The notes beneath the pieces are model-generated. The model worked only from the letters and a program-made list of their open reading frames with translations. It did not search any database and was not told the origin of the DNA. 64,000 nucleotides of DNA, taken from the NCBI RefSeq assembly GCF_025359345.1, contig NZ_JANYGQ010000020.1, forward strand, positions 186,001 through 250,000, in the 5' to 3' direction. This document shows, piece by piece, positions 1 through 8,005 of this stretch. The position numbers and the translations under genes were made by a program. Within the stretch, counting starts at the first letter, position 1. Each line of letters begins with the position of its first letter. The DNA comes from Mucilaginibacter sp. (GTDB lineage: Bacteria > Bacteroidota > Bacteroidia > Sphingobacteriales > Sphingobacteriaceae).

Positions 1-854
1 ACGCCTTCGGCCCAGTCATGCTCTCCCCAGCCTTTGGCTACGGCGCTTAATAAGCGGTTGTGGACGATGGAAACAATTGGCATGGGTATTTCTGCTTGCT
101 GTGATAATTTGGTGGCTATACGCGCGTCCTTATAGCCCAGCTTGGTTTTGAATCCCACAGGTTGGTAATGTTTGCCGGCAATTTGCTTGCCGTAGTTTTG
201 AAATATGGGTGCGTTGAAAATTGTAGCCCCGAAAAACTCCGCCACCCTTGTCCGGTCGAGCCCGTTTTTTTCGGCGAGGGTATAAGCCTCGGCCATCATC
301 TCCATCGATGCCATTATCATAAAGTTCCCGGCAACCTTCACAACGTTGGCCGCGCCGGCATCTTCGCCAAAATCAAATATACCCTGACCCAACGCTTCCA
401 GTATTGGCTTCGCAATTTCTTTTGATTGCAGGCCACCGGAAGTGCATATCCAAAGCTTCTTCGCCGCCGCCGCTTCAGGCCTGCCAAAAACAGGGGAGGC
501 GAGGTAGTGGCTGCCGGCATTTTCGTGCGCTTTTGAAAGCAGTTGTGCGGTGTCCGGGGCGATGGTGCTCATGGAAATATGGAGCGCGTTTTTGGCCAGT
601 TTTTTCAGGATACCTTCGTCTCCCAGAACTGCGTCTTTTAATACCTCATCGTCTGATAGCATGGAGATGATTACAGACACGCCTTCGGCTGCTTCGGCTG
701 GTGTTTTACATTTGATGATAGCAGACTGCTCAAGCTCATCTGCCTTTGCAATTGTACGGTTATAAATTTGCAGGTGATAGCCTGCACTTATCAAATTTTT
801 TGCCATCGGCGTACCCATATGCCCCAAGCCGATGAATCCTATTTTGTTATTCAT
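1..854 (-). CDS. NAD(P)-dependent oxidoreductase, 3-hydroxyisobutyrate dehydrogenase family (partial)
   Basis: Cut by the left window edge. About 284 residues are visible from the ATG at 854, so only a few C-terminal residues should be missing (family about 290). The N-terminus reads IGFIGLGHMGTPMAKN, the Rossmann GxGxMG loop typical of beta-hydroxyacid dehydrogenases. Further on are the substrate-side motif HISMSTIAPDTA, where the family usually has a D.ST pattern, and GAANVVKVAGNFM carrying the conserved catalytic lysine. The family oxidises or reduces small hydroxyacids (3-hydroxyisobutyrate, tartronate semialdehyde, succinic semialdehyde) in the cytoplasm; the exact substrate cannot be read from sequence. 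The LapA-like gene ends 4 bases upstream on the same strand, so the two are probably co-transcribed. Confidence 0.88.
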   Translation of the reverse strand, partial: MNNKIGFIGLGHMGTPMAKNLISAGYHLQIYNRTIAKADELEQSAIIKCKTPAEAAEGVSVIISMLSDDEVLKDAVLGDEGILKKLAKNALHISMSTIAPDTAQLLSKAHENAGSHYLASPVFGRPEAAAAKKLWICTSGGLQSKEIAKPILEALGQGIFDFGEDAGAANVVKVAGNFMIMASMEMMAEAYTLAEKNGLDRTRVAEFFGATIFNAPIFQNYGKQIAGKHYQPVGFKTKLGYKDARIATKLSQQAEIPMPIVSIVHNRLLSAVAKGWGEHDWAEG

Positions 855-858
855 ACTT

Positions 859-1137
859 TTAGTTGATGTAATCCTTGTCGTCGTCACTTAGTGTGCCAGG
901 AGTTGATTTGTCTGAGGCGTTGTCCGTGTAGTCGCCACCAAGTTTTTTAACCCGTTTTGGCCGGCCTACCAGTACGCCAAGTACAAACGAAATAATCGCT
1001 ACAAAAAGAAGTACCACCAGTTTGGACATCCGGAACACGGCCCAAAGAAAGTTGAAATAAACTGCGCCGGTATTTTGCATCAGCACAACCGTAAGCAGGA
1101 TGGTGATAAGGACGATGATGATGGTTTTTATTCTCAT
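859..1137 (-). CDS. LapA-like (DUF1049) small membrane protein
   Basis: A 92-residue protein with two hydrophobic helices (about residues 4-22 and 38-58) separated by a short loop with NTGAVYFNFLWAVF, then a basic stretch (GRPKRVKK) and an acidic soluble tail ending DDDKDYIN. This is the layout of the lipopolysaccharide assembly protein A domain family (LapA/YciS, DUF1049), inner-membrane proteins linked in enterobacteria to LPS assembly control. The function in this lineage is not established. It starts at a clear ATG and runs into the dehydrogenase gene after a 4-base gap, suggesting an operon. Family assignment is from hydropathy and motif layout, not from a database hit. Confidence 0.75.
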   Translation of the reverse strand: MRIKTIIIVLITILLTVVLMQNTGAVYFNFLWAVFRMSKLVVLLFVAIISFVLGVLVGRPKRVKKLGGDYTDNASDKSTPGTLSDDDKDYIN

Positions 1138-2102
1138 GGTGATTTAGTTTAACATTTAATACAATATCCTGTTTTTTTTAATGGAATAAAAATCGCTCAA
1201 TGTTTTTCATTTAATAAAATCAGGGTGAGGGGGAGGTTCGCAAATTTTAGTAACCATTTTTCCGGTGTTACAAATTGTCGTTGCAACCGCATGCGGTTGC
1301 AAAAAAATGACCTTCCATTTTTGACAGAAATATTCGACCCGAAATTCGCATCGATAAACGAACTGCCAGGCAAGATTTGTCGATCCCTTTAATGTCGATT
1401 CCTCGCTTGCTGTTTCGTTCCGCAAAATTTTAAGTCTATAAAACTCCGGGCAACAGGCCGAAAATATCCTCGAATTTTTTCGGTGTTAATTTTAGTTTGG
1501 TATACATCTCCGCGAAATTTTGATTTCTTGAAAAATCTAATTTGGCAATTTCGGTACACTTAGTCTTAATTTAATTTTTAGAGCGGGCATTCTGACAAAA
1601 ACTTTAATTAATCTTTGTTATATATTTGATTTATAATAAAATAAATGGCTAAAATATGATATGTGTTTTTCCATGCTAAAATAATTGGTAATATGATTTT
1701 TAGAAGCTTTATTTTATCGGAATAAACAGTTTTAATAGTGGTTGTAAATATTTGATTATAAAGTAATTATAATATAATATAAAATAGCTAAAGAGAACAA
1801 TTTTGAGTATTAACATAGTTACTTACGGTTGTGAGTTCAGGTAAAACCAGATAAGAGCATCTTTGCTTCCAATACACTTATAAAATTTATGAAATTTGCC
1901 TGTAACGCTGCTAAAACTTTTAAATGGTATGCCGGGGGCTATGAAAAAGATAACGGCTTAGATGGCCTTAAATGGCGCGGGGCTTTCAAGTCATTTTCTC
2001 CCCCACCCTAAGATGAGGACGGAAGTCATTCAAAATAATTGATGCGGAGAGCATGGAAAGATGCGAAAGTCAACGGTCAAAAACCACAATAAATAGAGGT
2101 AA
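1138..2102. other. Gene-poor, AT-rich intergenic region
   Basis: 965 bases with no convincing gene. The section from about 1440 to 1840 is extremely rich in A and T. Reading frames here are short and lack family motifs: a 72-codon minus frame at 1207-1425 and a 40-codon plus frame at 1889-2011 (starting MKFACNAAKTFKWY). It contains a perfect 22-bp palindrome at 1281-1302. It separates two minus-strand genes, so it probably holds the promoter of the LapA-like gene, but no clear TAnnTTTG box was pinned down. Confidence 0.6.
1281..1302. repeat. Perfect 22-bp palindrome
   Basis: Half-site TTGCAACCGCA followed at once by its exact reverse complement, with CATG across the centre, then seven A residues to the right. 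On the minus strand it could be a hairpin preceded by T's rather than followed by them, so it is not a standard terminator for the leftward genes. On the plus strand it lacks a T-tract. TGCAAC...GTTGCA half-sites are reminiscent of LacI-family operators, although the centre here is longer than usual. Confidence 0.6.
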
Positions 2103-3008
2103 TCAGGCCTGATTTTTTCGCCTGGCTATTTGTTTTTGGGCCACAGGATACAGGAAGATTGTGGACAGCAACAGCACTGCGCCAACCCAAAAACCCAGGG
2201 TCATTTTGTTCATATCCTTGAAAAAAACAAATGACATAACGATGCCATATACAGGCTCGAGATTCGTAATCAGGGCTACTCTGAATGCCGAAAGTTCGCG
2301 CATTACGGATACACCGGCTACGTAGGCGAGCGAAGTGCAGATGGTGCCAAGGATGAAAAGATAACCGATATCGGCCCCCCGCAGTGCCATCGATTGGTTG
2401 AAGCCGCCGGTAAATAAAAGGTAAATTGATATCCAGACAAAGGCTCCCGAAAGCTCGTAAAATGCTATTACCGGTGCTTCGAACTTTTTTACCTGGCGCG
2501 AATTGATGATGGAAAATAGGCTGGCAAATACTGCGCTTAATAATCCGGCTTCTATACCCTTAGTGTATCTGCCTTCAAATTTAAAGATGGTGGCTATTCC
2601 TAATATTATTAAAATACCAGCTAGTATTTCCAACTTCGAAATCTTCTTTTTATTGATTAGCGGTTCGAAAATTGCGGTGAATAAAGTAATGGACGAAAGG
2701 CAAACAAGGGTCACCGGAACGGTAGATAATTTAATAGAAGCGAAGAATAATATCCAGTGTCCGCCTACTAAAGCGCCCGTAAATATCAGCTTAAAAAAGC
2801 TGCGCATATCTAACTTTAGCGCTGTCTTATTGAACTTAAAATATAGGAATAATGACAGAGATGCAATGAGTACGCGGTACCAAACCAGGCTTACCGCCGA
2901 CACTGAAATAAGTGCACCGAGTATACCGGTAAAGCCCCAGATAAAGACAGTAAAATGAAGGATAAGCAGGTTTTTATTTAACCCCGGCAAGGTATTTTTC
3001 GGGTCCAT
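2103..3008 (-). CDS. EamA/DMT-family transporter
   Basis: 301 residues, almost entirely hydrophobic, with about ten predicted helices in two similar halves, as in the drug/metabolite transporter (RhaT/EamA) family, whose usual length is about 300. The N-terminal half carries the WGFTGILGALISVSAVSLVWYR pattern region and the second half begins near GLLSAVFASLFSIINSR. The family moves small metabolites or drugs across the inner membrane; the substrate cannot be inferred. Its ATG overlaps the stop of the LptF/G-type gene by one base, so it is the last gene of a tgt-lptF/G-eamA transcript. Confidence 0.88.
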   Translation of the reverse strand: MDPKNTLPGLNKNLLILHFTVFIWGFTGILGALISVSAVSLVWYRVLIASLSLFLYFKFNKTALKLDMRSFFKLIFTGALVGGHWILFFASIKLSTVPVTLVCLSSITLFTAIFEPLINKKKISKLEILAGILIILGIATIFKFEGRYTKGIEAGLLSAVFASLFSIINSRQVKKFEAPVIAFYELSGAFVWISIYLLFTGGFNQSMALRGADIGYLFILGTICTSLAYVAGVSVMRELSAFRVALITNLEPVYGIVMSFVFFKDMNKMTLGFWVGAVLLLSTIFLYPVAQKQIARRKNQA

Positions 3009-4114
3009 TATTTGGGCGCTTTTGACAGCAAATATAGCCCAACTAATCCGAATATTCCATTAGGTATAAATACCGCGATGATGGATGGCATGTTGCCTTT
3101 TACCGCAAAAACAAATGCAAACCTGTCGACGACGATGTAGGCAAAACAAAGGAAAATACCTATCCCCAGGGGCAACCCAATGCCGCCGCGAACCTTACGC
3201 GAGGATATAGAAACACCAATAAGCGTAAGCACATATGATGATAATGGGTACACAAAACGCTGGTCGAACACATAGGTCATTTCCTTTAAAGCACCGGTGC
3301 CGCGAAGCTTTTCCTTTACAATATTTTTGCTCAGTTCGCCTGTTGCCATGGCGGTGTAGCCGTTATCATAGGTGATAAAATCCACCGGCCGCATATCCAG
3401 TACCGTGTCTTTGGATCGCCCGGAGCTATCCACATATTTTTCTTTCAGCCCGTTTATGTACCTTACGGTATAGCTTTTAATGGTCCACACCCGCTTTAAT
3501 GAGTCGTACACAATAGTGTTGGCCAGCAATTTTTCCCTCAGCTGGTCACCGTCAAACTTCTCTAAAATAAACTGGTAGCCGGTACGTATTGAATTATCAA
3601 ACGACTGTACGTAGGCAAAAGTGTGTTTGTCCAGCTGTATGTGTACCTCGCTTTTCGCCGGGTCGTCACCGTTAAAACGATTGGCATTTTCGAAGGATAT
3701 TTTCAGGTTATTAGTATACGGAATAAGGTAAAGATTGGCGAAGAGCGACACCAAAAAAATCAGCGTGGCGCAAATAAAATAAGGCCTTAAAAAGCGGTTG
3801 AAACTAGCCTTGCCGCTTAATATCGGCACAATTTCCGTTTGGTTGGCCATTTTGGCCGTAAAGTATATTACCGCCAAAAAGTTAATAAGCGGCGATAGCA
3901 GGTTCATATAAAAAGGTATAAAACCTGCGTAGTATTTAAATACAATCTCGTTTAAAGTATTGTGGTTTTTAAGGAAATTATCAATGTGTTCTGATATATC
4001 AAAAATAACTGTAATCACCACAAAAATGCCCAGCGTAAACGCAAACGTGCCCAGGTATTTTTTAATAATATACCTGTCGATTGTTTTTAAGTACCTGTAT
4101 AAAATGGCTTTCAT
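3008..4114 (-). CDS. LptF/LptG family LPS export permease (YjgP/YjgQ)
   Basis: 368 residues. The N-terminus DRYIIKKYLGTFAFTLGIFV is the typical first helix of YjgP/YjgQ permeases; three more helices follow near residues 55-75, 105-125 and, after a large soluble domain (about 130-270), a C-terminal set ending at GLVGLYLLSK. LptF and LptG form the inner-membrane channel of the LptB2FG complex that extracts LPS from the inner membrane. Single LptF-like versus LptG-like identity cannot be separated here, and the partner permease is not in the window. The start codon directly abuts the tgt stop, so translation is probably coupled. Confidence 0.87.
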   Translation of the reverse strand: MKAILYRYLKTIDRYIIKKYLGTFAFTLGIFVVITVIFDISEHIDNFLKNHNTLNEIVFKYYAGFIPFYMNLLSPLINFLAVIYFTAKMANQTEIVPILSGKASFNRFLRPYFICATLIFLVSLFANLYLIPYTNNLKISFENANRFNGDDPAKSEVHIQLDKHTFAYVQSFDNSIRTGYQFILEKFDGDQLREKLLANTIVYDSLKRVWTIKSYTVRYINGLKEKYVDSSGRSKDTVLDMRPVDFITYDNGYTAMATGELSKNIVKEKLRGTGALKEMTYVFDQRFVYPLSSYVLTLIGVSISSRKVRGGIGLPLGIGIFLCFAYIVVDRFAFVFAVKGNMPSIIAVFIPNGIFGLVGLYLLSKAPK

Positions 4115-5245
4115 TTATAATCGTTGCGCTAGGCGGTTTACCATTGCATTTTTCCAGCTATAAAACTCGCCAGCAATTATTTTATTGCGGGCTTCGGTAA
4201 CCAACCACAAATAAAAGTGCAGGTTATGCAAAGTAGCTATCTGTGCGCCCAGCATTTCGCCTGAATGTATCAGGTGCCTAAGGTAAGCTTTTGTATAGGC
4301 AGTATCGGCAAATAAATCGCTATCCTGTTCAATAGGCGAAAAATCGTTCTTCCACTTCTCGTTCTTGATGTTAATAATGCCATTTTTTGTAAACAGCATG
4401 CCGTTGCGTGCGTTACGGGTGGGCATTACGCAATCAAACATATCAATCCCGAGGGCAATGTTCTCCAAAATATTAACAGGGGTGCCTACGCCCATAAGGT
4501 ACCGTGGCTTTTGTTCAGGTAAAATATTGCATACAATTTCCGTCATGGCGTACATTTCTTCCGCCGGTTCACCAACCGAAAGGCCGCCGATGGCATTTCC
4601 TTCGCGTTCAAATGATGCAATAACTTCTGCTGATTTTACCCGCAGATCCTTGTAAACAGAGCCTTGTACAATAGGAAAAAGTGTCTGGCTATAACCGTAT
4701 TTTGGCTCCGTACTATCGAACCGGTCGCAGCAGCGCTTCAACCAGCGGTGCGTCATATCGATGGAGCGGCGGGCGTAGCCATATTCGCATGGGTAAGGGG
4801 TACACTCGTCAAACGCCATTATTATATCGGCGCCGATGGTGCGCTGGGTATCCATCACATTTTCGGGTGTAAACAAATGTTTTGAGCCATCGATATGGGA
4901 ACGAAATGTAACGCCCTCTTCCTTTATTTTACGAACTTCCGTCAGCGAATACACCTGGTAACCGCCGCTGTCTGTTAAAATAGGGCCGTCCCAGCCGTTA
5001 AATTTATGCAGGCCGCCGGCAGCTTCAATAGTGTTTAATCCCGGCCGTAAATATAGATGGTAGGTGTTGCCCAGTATTATCTGCGCCTTAATATCGTTTT
5101 TAAGTTCGTGCTGGTGCACCGCTTTAACGGTCCCCGCCGTACCAACGGGCATAAATATAGGGGTCTGTATAGTGCCATGGTCGGTGGTTATTTCACCTGC
5201 CCGTGCTTTCGAAAGCGGGTCCTTTGCTGTTAAGTTGAATTTCAT
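4115..5245 (-). CDS. tgt: tRNA-guanine(34) transglycosylase
   Basis: 376 residues, normal Tgt length. It exchanges guanine for preQ1 (or queuine) at position 34 of tRNAs with GUN anticodons. Visible signatures: GTAGTVKAVHQHEL near the N-terminus, GNTYHLYLRPG, LTDSGGYQVYSL with the catalytic-region Asp, FDECTPYPC, QGSVYKDLR, GGLSVGEP and CVMPTRNARNG. The C-terminal zinc motif is abnormal: where the family has CxCxxC, this protein has Ser309, Leu311 and Asp314, although the later His of the LHNL motif (about 340) remains. It leads an operon with the LPS permease and EamA genes. A TAATTTTG box lies 11 bases upstream. Confidence 0.95.
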   Translation of the reverse strand: MKFNLTAKDPLSKARAGEITTDHGTIQTPIFMPVGTAGTVKAVHQHELKNDIKAQIILGNTYHLYLRPGLNTIEAAGGLHKFNGWDGPILTDSGGYQVYSLTEVRKIKEEGVTFRSHIDGSKHLFTPENVMDTQRTIGADIIMAFDECTPYPCEYGYARRSIDMTHRWLKRCCDRFDSTEPKYGYSQTLFPIVQGSVYKDLRVKSAEVIASFEREGNAIGGLSVGEPAEEMYAMTEIVCNILPEQKPRYLMGVGTPVNILENIALGIDMFDCVMPTRNARNGMLFTKNGIINIKNEKWKNDFSPIEQDSDLFADTAYTKAYLRHLIHSGEMLGAQIATLHNLHFYLWLVTEARNKIIAGEFYSWKNAMVNRLAQRL

Positions 5246-5255
5246 TATAAGGATG

Positions 5256-5263
5256 CAAAATTA
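5256..5263 (-). promoter_or_regulatory. Putative -7 promoter element of tgt
   Basis: Minus-strand TAATTTTG matches the Bacteroidota sigma-ABfr -7 consensus TAnnTTTG and sits 11 bases before the tgt ATG. No good TTTG -33 partner was found at the expected spacing, so this rests on one box and its position. Confidence 0.45.
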
Positions 5264-5273
5264 ACATAATAAT

Positions 5274-5453
5274 TATGTTGTAAGGTTGGAATGTTGTAAA
5301 GTTGAAACGTTATTGGCATAGCGAATATCCTTTCGACTTATTTAAAATTACGATATTTCAACCTTGCAACATTTCAACCACTTCCTTAATCGCAAATGTT
5401 TTGATTTATTTAACATTACAATATTTCAACCTTACGACATTCCAACAATTTTT
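5274..5453. repeat. Intergenic word repeat, GTTGAAATGTTGTAA family
   Basis: The left arm (5274-5310) repeats ATGTTGTAAGGTTGGA and ATGTTGTAAAGTTGAA. The right side carries two complementary copies, around 5352-5379 (ATTTCAACCTTGCAACATTT) and 5421-5448 (ATTTCAACCTTACGACATTC). The arms can pair into a long imperfect hairpin between the divergent tgt and glycosyltransferase genes. The same words recur at 27271-27405. Confidence 0.7.
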
Positions 5454-5484
5454 GCGACCTTTGCACATTATTTTTGACCCCGGT

Positions 5485-6603
5485 TTGGAAACATATTTAC
5501 ACTACGCGTTATTTATTTCACTACAGTTTTGCTTCCTTATTCAGCTATATTTTTTAATTGCCAACCAAAGCAAACTCAACAAGTTTAAACCGGTTGAATC
5601 GCTTCCTGAGGTGCTGATCCCGGTATCAGTAATTATAAGTGCCCGTAACGAGGCCAATAACCTGCGCGAAAACCTGCCTTCAATACTGGAGCAAAATTAC
5701 CCGGATTTTGAGGTGGTTGTTATAAACGATTGCTCGTACGATGCATCGGGCGATGTGCTCGATGAGATGAAAGAGAGGTATCCGCGCCTTAAAGTGGTTA
5801 CCATTACCGAGCACGACAGGTTTAAAACCGGTAAAAAATTCGCATTAACCCTGGGCATAAAGGCTGCAAAAAACGAATACCTGTTGTTTACCGATGCCGA
5901 TTGCGTACCTGCTTCCGACAACTGGATAACCTATATGGCCGCTAATTTTACCAGGCCCGATCAAATTGTTTTGGGTTATTCGCCATATAAAAAAACACGC
6001 AATTTCTTGAACCCGTTTATCCGTTTTGAGACTATAAAAACTGCCATTAACTACCTGTCGGCAGCAGTTAGGGGTGATGCTTATATGGGGATAGGGCGTA
6101 ATCTGGCTTATACTAAAACTTTGTTTTTTGGGGCCAAAGGGTTTGCTGCACACATGCACGTAATATCAGGCGATGACGATTTGTTTGTAAACCAAAACGC
6201 CACTGCAGATAACACGGCCATCGAAATGAACCCCGATTCGTTTGTTTATACCGATGCTAAAACCACTTTGAATTCATTGTTTCGTCAAAAAAAGCGCCAT
6301 TTTGGGGTGGGTAAATTGTATAAGGCGAGGTATCGACGCATGCTGAGTATCGATGCTGCGAGCGGTTTCCTGTTCTATATTTTATTAACATTATGCTTAG
6401 TTTTCAACTTTGAGCCCCTGTTAGCCGCAGGTTTGTTTATGTTTAGGTTGATTTTTCAATTAATCATATATAATAAGCTATTTAAACGATTGGATGGCAA
6501 GGGCTTGTTATGGTACCTGCCCTTTTTTGATGCGATTTATTATATTTACTTAAATACTTTTGGGTTAATTGGCACTTTTATAAAAACCACTCAATGGAAA
6601 TAA
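5485..6603 (+). CDS. Membrane-bound family 2 glycosyltransferase
   Basis: The N-terminal helix (YLHYALFISLQFCFLIQLYFLI) is followed by a GT-A fold domain: VSVIISARNEANNLRENLPS, then VVINDCSYDAS, and the DxD-type metal motif in LFTDADCVPAS. FRQKKRHFGVGK sits where processive GT2 enzymes have a Q..RW motif, and two C-terminal helices follow. It probably adds a sugar to an envelope lipid or polysaccharide. No ATG start exists in frame: the open frame begins at a TTG (5302) inside an intergenic repeat, so I chose TTG 5485, just before the first helix; TTG 5461 is an alternative. It overlaps the sigma factor gene by 10 bases. Confidence 0.83.
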   Translation: METYLHYALFISLQFCFLIQLYFLIANQSKLNKFKPVESLPEVLIPVSVIISARNEANNLRENLPSILEQNYPDFEVVVINDCSYDASGDVLDEMKERYPRLKVVTITEHDRFKTGKKFALTLGIKAAKNEYLLFTDADCVPASDNWITYMAANFTRPDQIVLGYSPYKKTRNFLNPFIRFETIKTAINYLSAAVRGDAYMGIGRNLAYTKTLFFGAKGFAAHMHVISGDDDLFVNQNATADNTAIEMNPDSFVYTDAKTTLNSLFRQKKRHFGVGKLYKARYRRMLSIDAASGFLFYILLTLCLVFNFEPLLAAGLFMFRLIFQLIIYNKLFKRLDGKGLLWYLPFFDAIYYIYLNTFGLIGTFIKTTQWK

Positions 6604-7199
6604 ATTCGAATTTTACCGAGAACGCAAAGAACGATTTTCACCTTGTTGTAAGGGCCCGACAAGGCGACCAGAAGGCTTATGCCGATTTGATGCACAGGTA
6701 TAAGGATTCTATTTATTTTATGGTGCTTAAGATGGTTAACAACAAAGAGGACGCAATGGACCTTACCGTTGAAACCTTTGCCAAGGCATTTGAGAAATTG
6801 GAAAAATATCAGCCCGACTACGCCTTTAGCACCTGGCTATTCCGCGTAGCAACCAATAACTGTATCGATTTTATCCGGAAAAAGAAGCTAAACACCATGT
6901 CGATCCACGGCATGATGGACGAAGACGGTGAGGAAAAACAACTGCAGATTAAGGCGGATGTGCTGAACCCTGAAGAAGTTTCAATAAAAAAACAACAAAC
7001 CCAGGAGCTTAAATTACTTATTGAAAGCCTGCCACCGCGTTACCGAAACCTAATTACGCTGCGCTACTTTGACGAGCTATCCTACGAAGAAATTGCCCAA
7101 CAGCTCGACCTGCCTTTAGGTACAGTTAAGGCCCAGCTTTTCAGGGCCAGATACCTACTTGGTAATATAATTAACCGGTTTAACAGGGATGATATCTGA
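6594..7199 (+). CDS. ECF-type RNA polymerase sigma factor
   Basis: 201 residues. Region 2 spans about residues 15-90 (DLMHRYKDSIYFMVLKMVNN, then AFSTWLFRVATNNCIDFIRKK, the -10 recognition/melting helix region). Region 4 spans about 140-195 (LPPRYRNLITLRYFDELSYE, then EIAQQLDLPLGTVKAQLFRA, a helix-turn-helix). The spacing is that of group 4 sigma factors. There is no adjacent anti-sigma gene; instead the gene overlaps the glycosyltransferase by 10 bases and rsmG by 11 bases, so all three are probably translated from one message. Its regulon cannot be read from the sequence. Confidence 0.92.
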   Translation: MEINSNFTENAKNDFHLVVRARQGDQKAYADLMHRYKDSIYFMVLKMVNNKEDAMDLTVETFAKAFEKLEKYQPDYAFSTWLFRVATNNCIDFIRKKKLNTMSIHGMMDEDGEEKQLQIKADVLNPEEVSIKKQQTQELKLLIESLPPRYRNLITLRYFDELSYEEIAQQLDLPLGTVKAQLFRARYLLGNIINRFNRDDI

Positions 7200-7815
7200 T
7201 TACCTGCTAAAATATTTCCCCAATCTTACGGCGCAGCAGCAACAGCAATTTAACCGCCTGCCCGAATTGTACACCTTTTGGAACAACCAGATAAACGTAA
7301 TATCGCGCAAGGATATTGACATGCTGGGTGAGCGCCATGTTTTACACTCGCTGGGCATAGCCAAAGTAATGGCGTTTTTACCCGGCGAAAACGTACTTGA
7401 TGTGGGCACAGGCGGTGGTTTTCCAGGTATTCCTTTAGCTATTCTTTTCCCCGAGACACAGTTCCACCTTGTCGATTCTATTGGCAAAAAAATAAAGGTG
7501 GTGCAGGAAGTCGCAAAAGCGCTTGGTCTTAAAAATGTAAAAGCCAGCCACCAGCGCGCCGAACAGGTTGATGAAAAGTTTGATTTTGTAGTGTCGCGTG
7601 CGGTTACACAACTGAAGGATTTTTATCCATGGGTGCGTGGTAAGTTTAACAAGCAATCAAAAAATAAGCTGCCGAACGGCATTCTTTATTTAAAAGGAGG
7701 GGATTTGGCGCAGGAAATTAAAGAATCTGGGCTAAAGGTTAGCCAATACCATCTTAAGGATTATTTCGCCGAGGAGTTTTTTGAGACCAAGCAAGTTATC
7801 TATATTAAAGCATAA
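7189..7815 (+). CDS. rsmG: 16S rRNA (guanine(527)-N7)-methyltransferase RsmG
   Basis: 208 residues, the usual GidB/RsmG length. It methylates G527 of 16S rRNA using S-adenosylmethionine. Signatures: FWNNQINVISRKD in the N-terminal lobe, the SAM-binding loop ENVLDVGTGGGFPGIPLAI, HLVDSIGKKIKVVQEVA, and DFVVSRAVTQLKDFYPW, which matches the family's SRA motif. The ATG at 7189 overlaps the sigma factor stop by 11 bases, and the next ATG would remove conserved sequence, so this start is secure. It is the last gene of a three-gene overlapping operon. Confidence 0.95.
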   Translation: MISDYLLKYFPNLTAQQQQQFNRLPELYTFWNNQINVISRKDIDMLGERHVLHSLGIAKVMAFLPGENVLDVGTGGGFPGIPLAILFPETQFHLVDSIGKKIKVVQEVAKALGLKNVKASHQRAEQVDEKFDFVVSRAVTQLKDFYPWVRGKFNKQSKNKLPNGILYLKGGDLAQEIKESGLKVSQYHLKDYFAEEFFETKQVIYIKA

Positions 7816-7827
7816 CCGTTGATTTTC

Positions 7828-7935
7828 GTTTGATTACGTTGATTTCGCTGATTCTTTAAGAGGCGCGATAGTTATCATTTTTCATTACAGTGTACAAATC
7901 GGTGTAATCATTGAGTTTCAATCAGTGTAATCTGT
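7828..7935. repeat. Intergenic word repeat, AATCGGTGTAATCA family
   Basis: TGATTACGTTGATT (7831-7844) and TGATTTCGCTGATT (7840-7853) face the complementary words AATCGGTGTAATCA (7897-7910) and AATCAGTGTAATC (7920-7932), so the gap between the convergent rsmG and M56 genes can fold back on itself. The same words are found at 47521-47690 and 53946-53979. Confidence 0.7.
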
Positions 7936-8005
7936 CATATACAACAAATTGCCGCGACGGTTTTTGGCCGGTCAGCAATTGGTTCTTCGCTATGGAAGAT
8001 TGATG

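Noticed and set aside
1207..1425. 72-codon minus-strand frame in the gap before EamA
   Set aside because: No motif, overlaps the palindrome, poor codon pattern; not distinguishable from chance.
1889..2011. 40-codon plus-strand frame starting MKFACNAAKTFKWY
   Set aside because: Too short, no known motif, no promoter-like box, no neighbour support.
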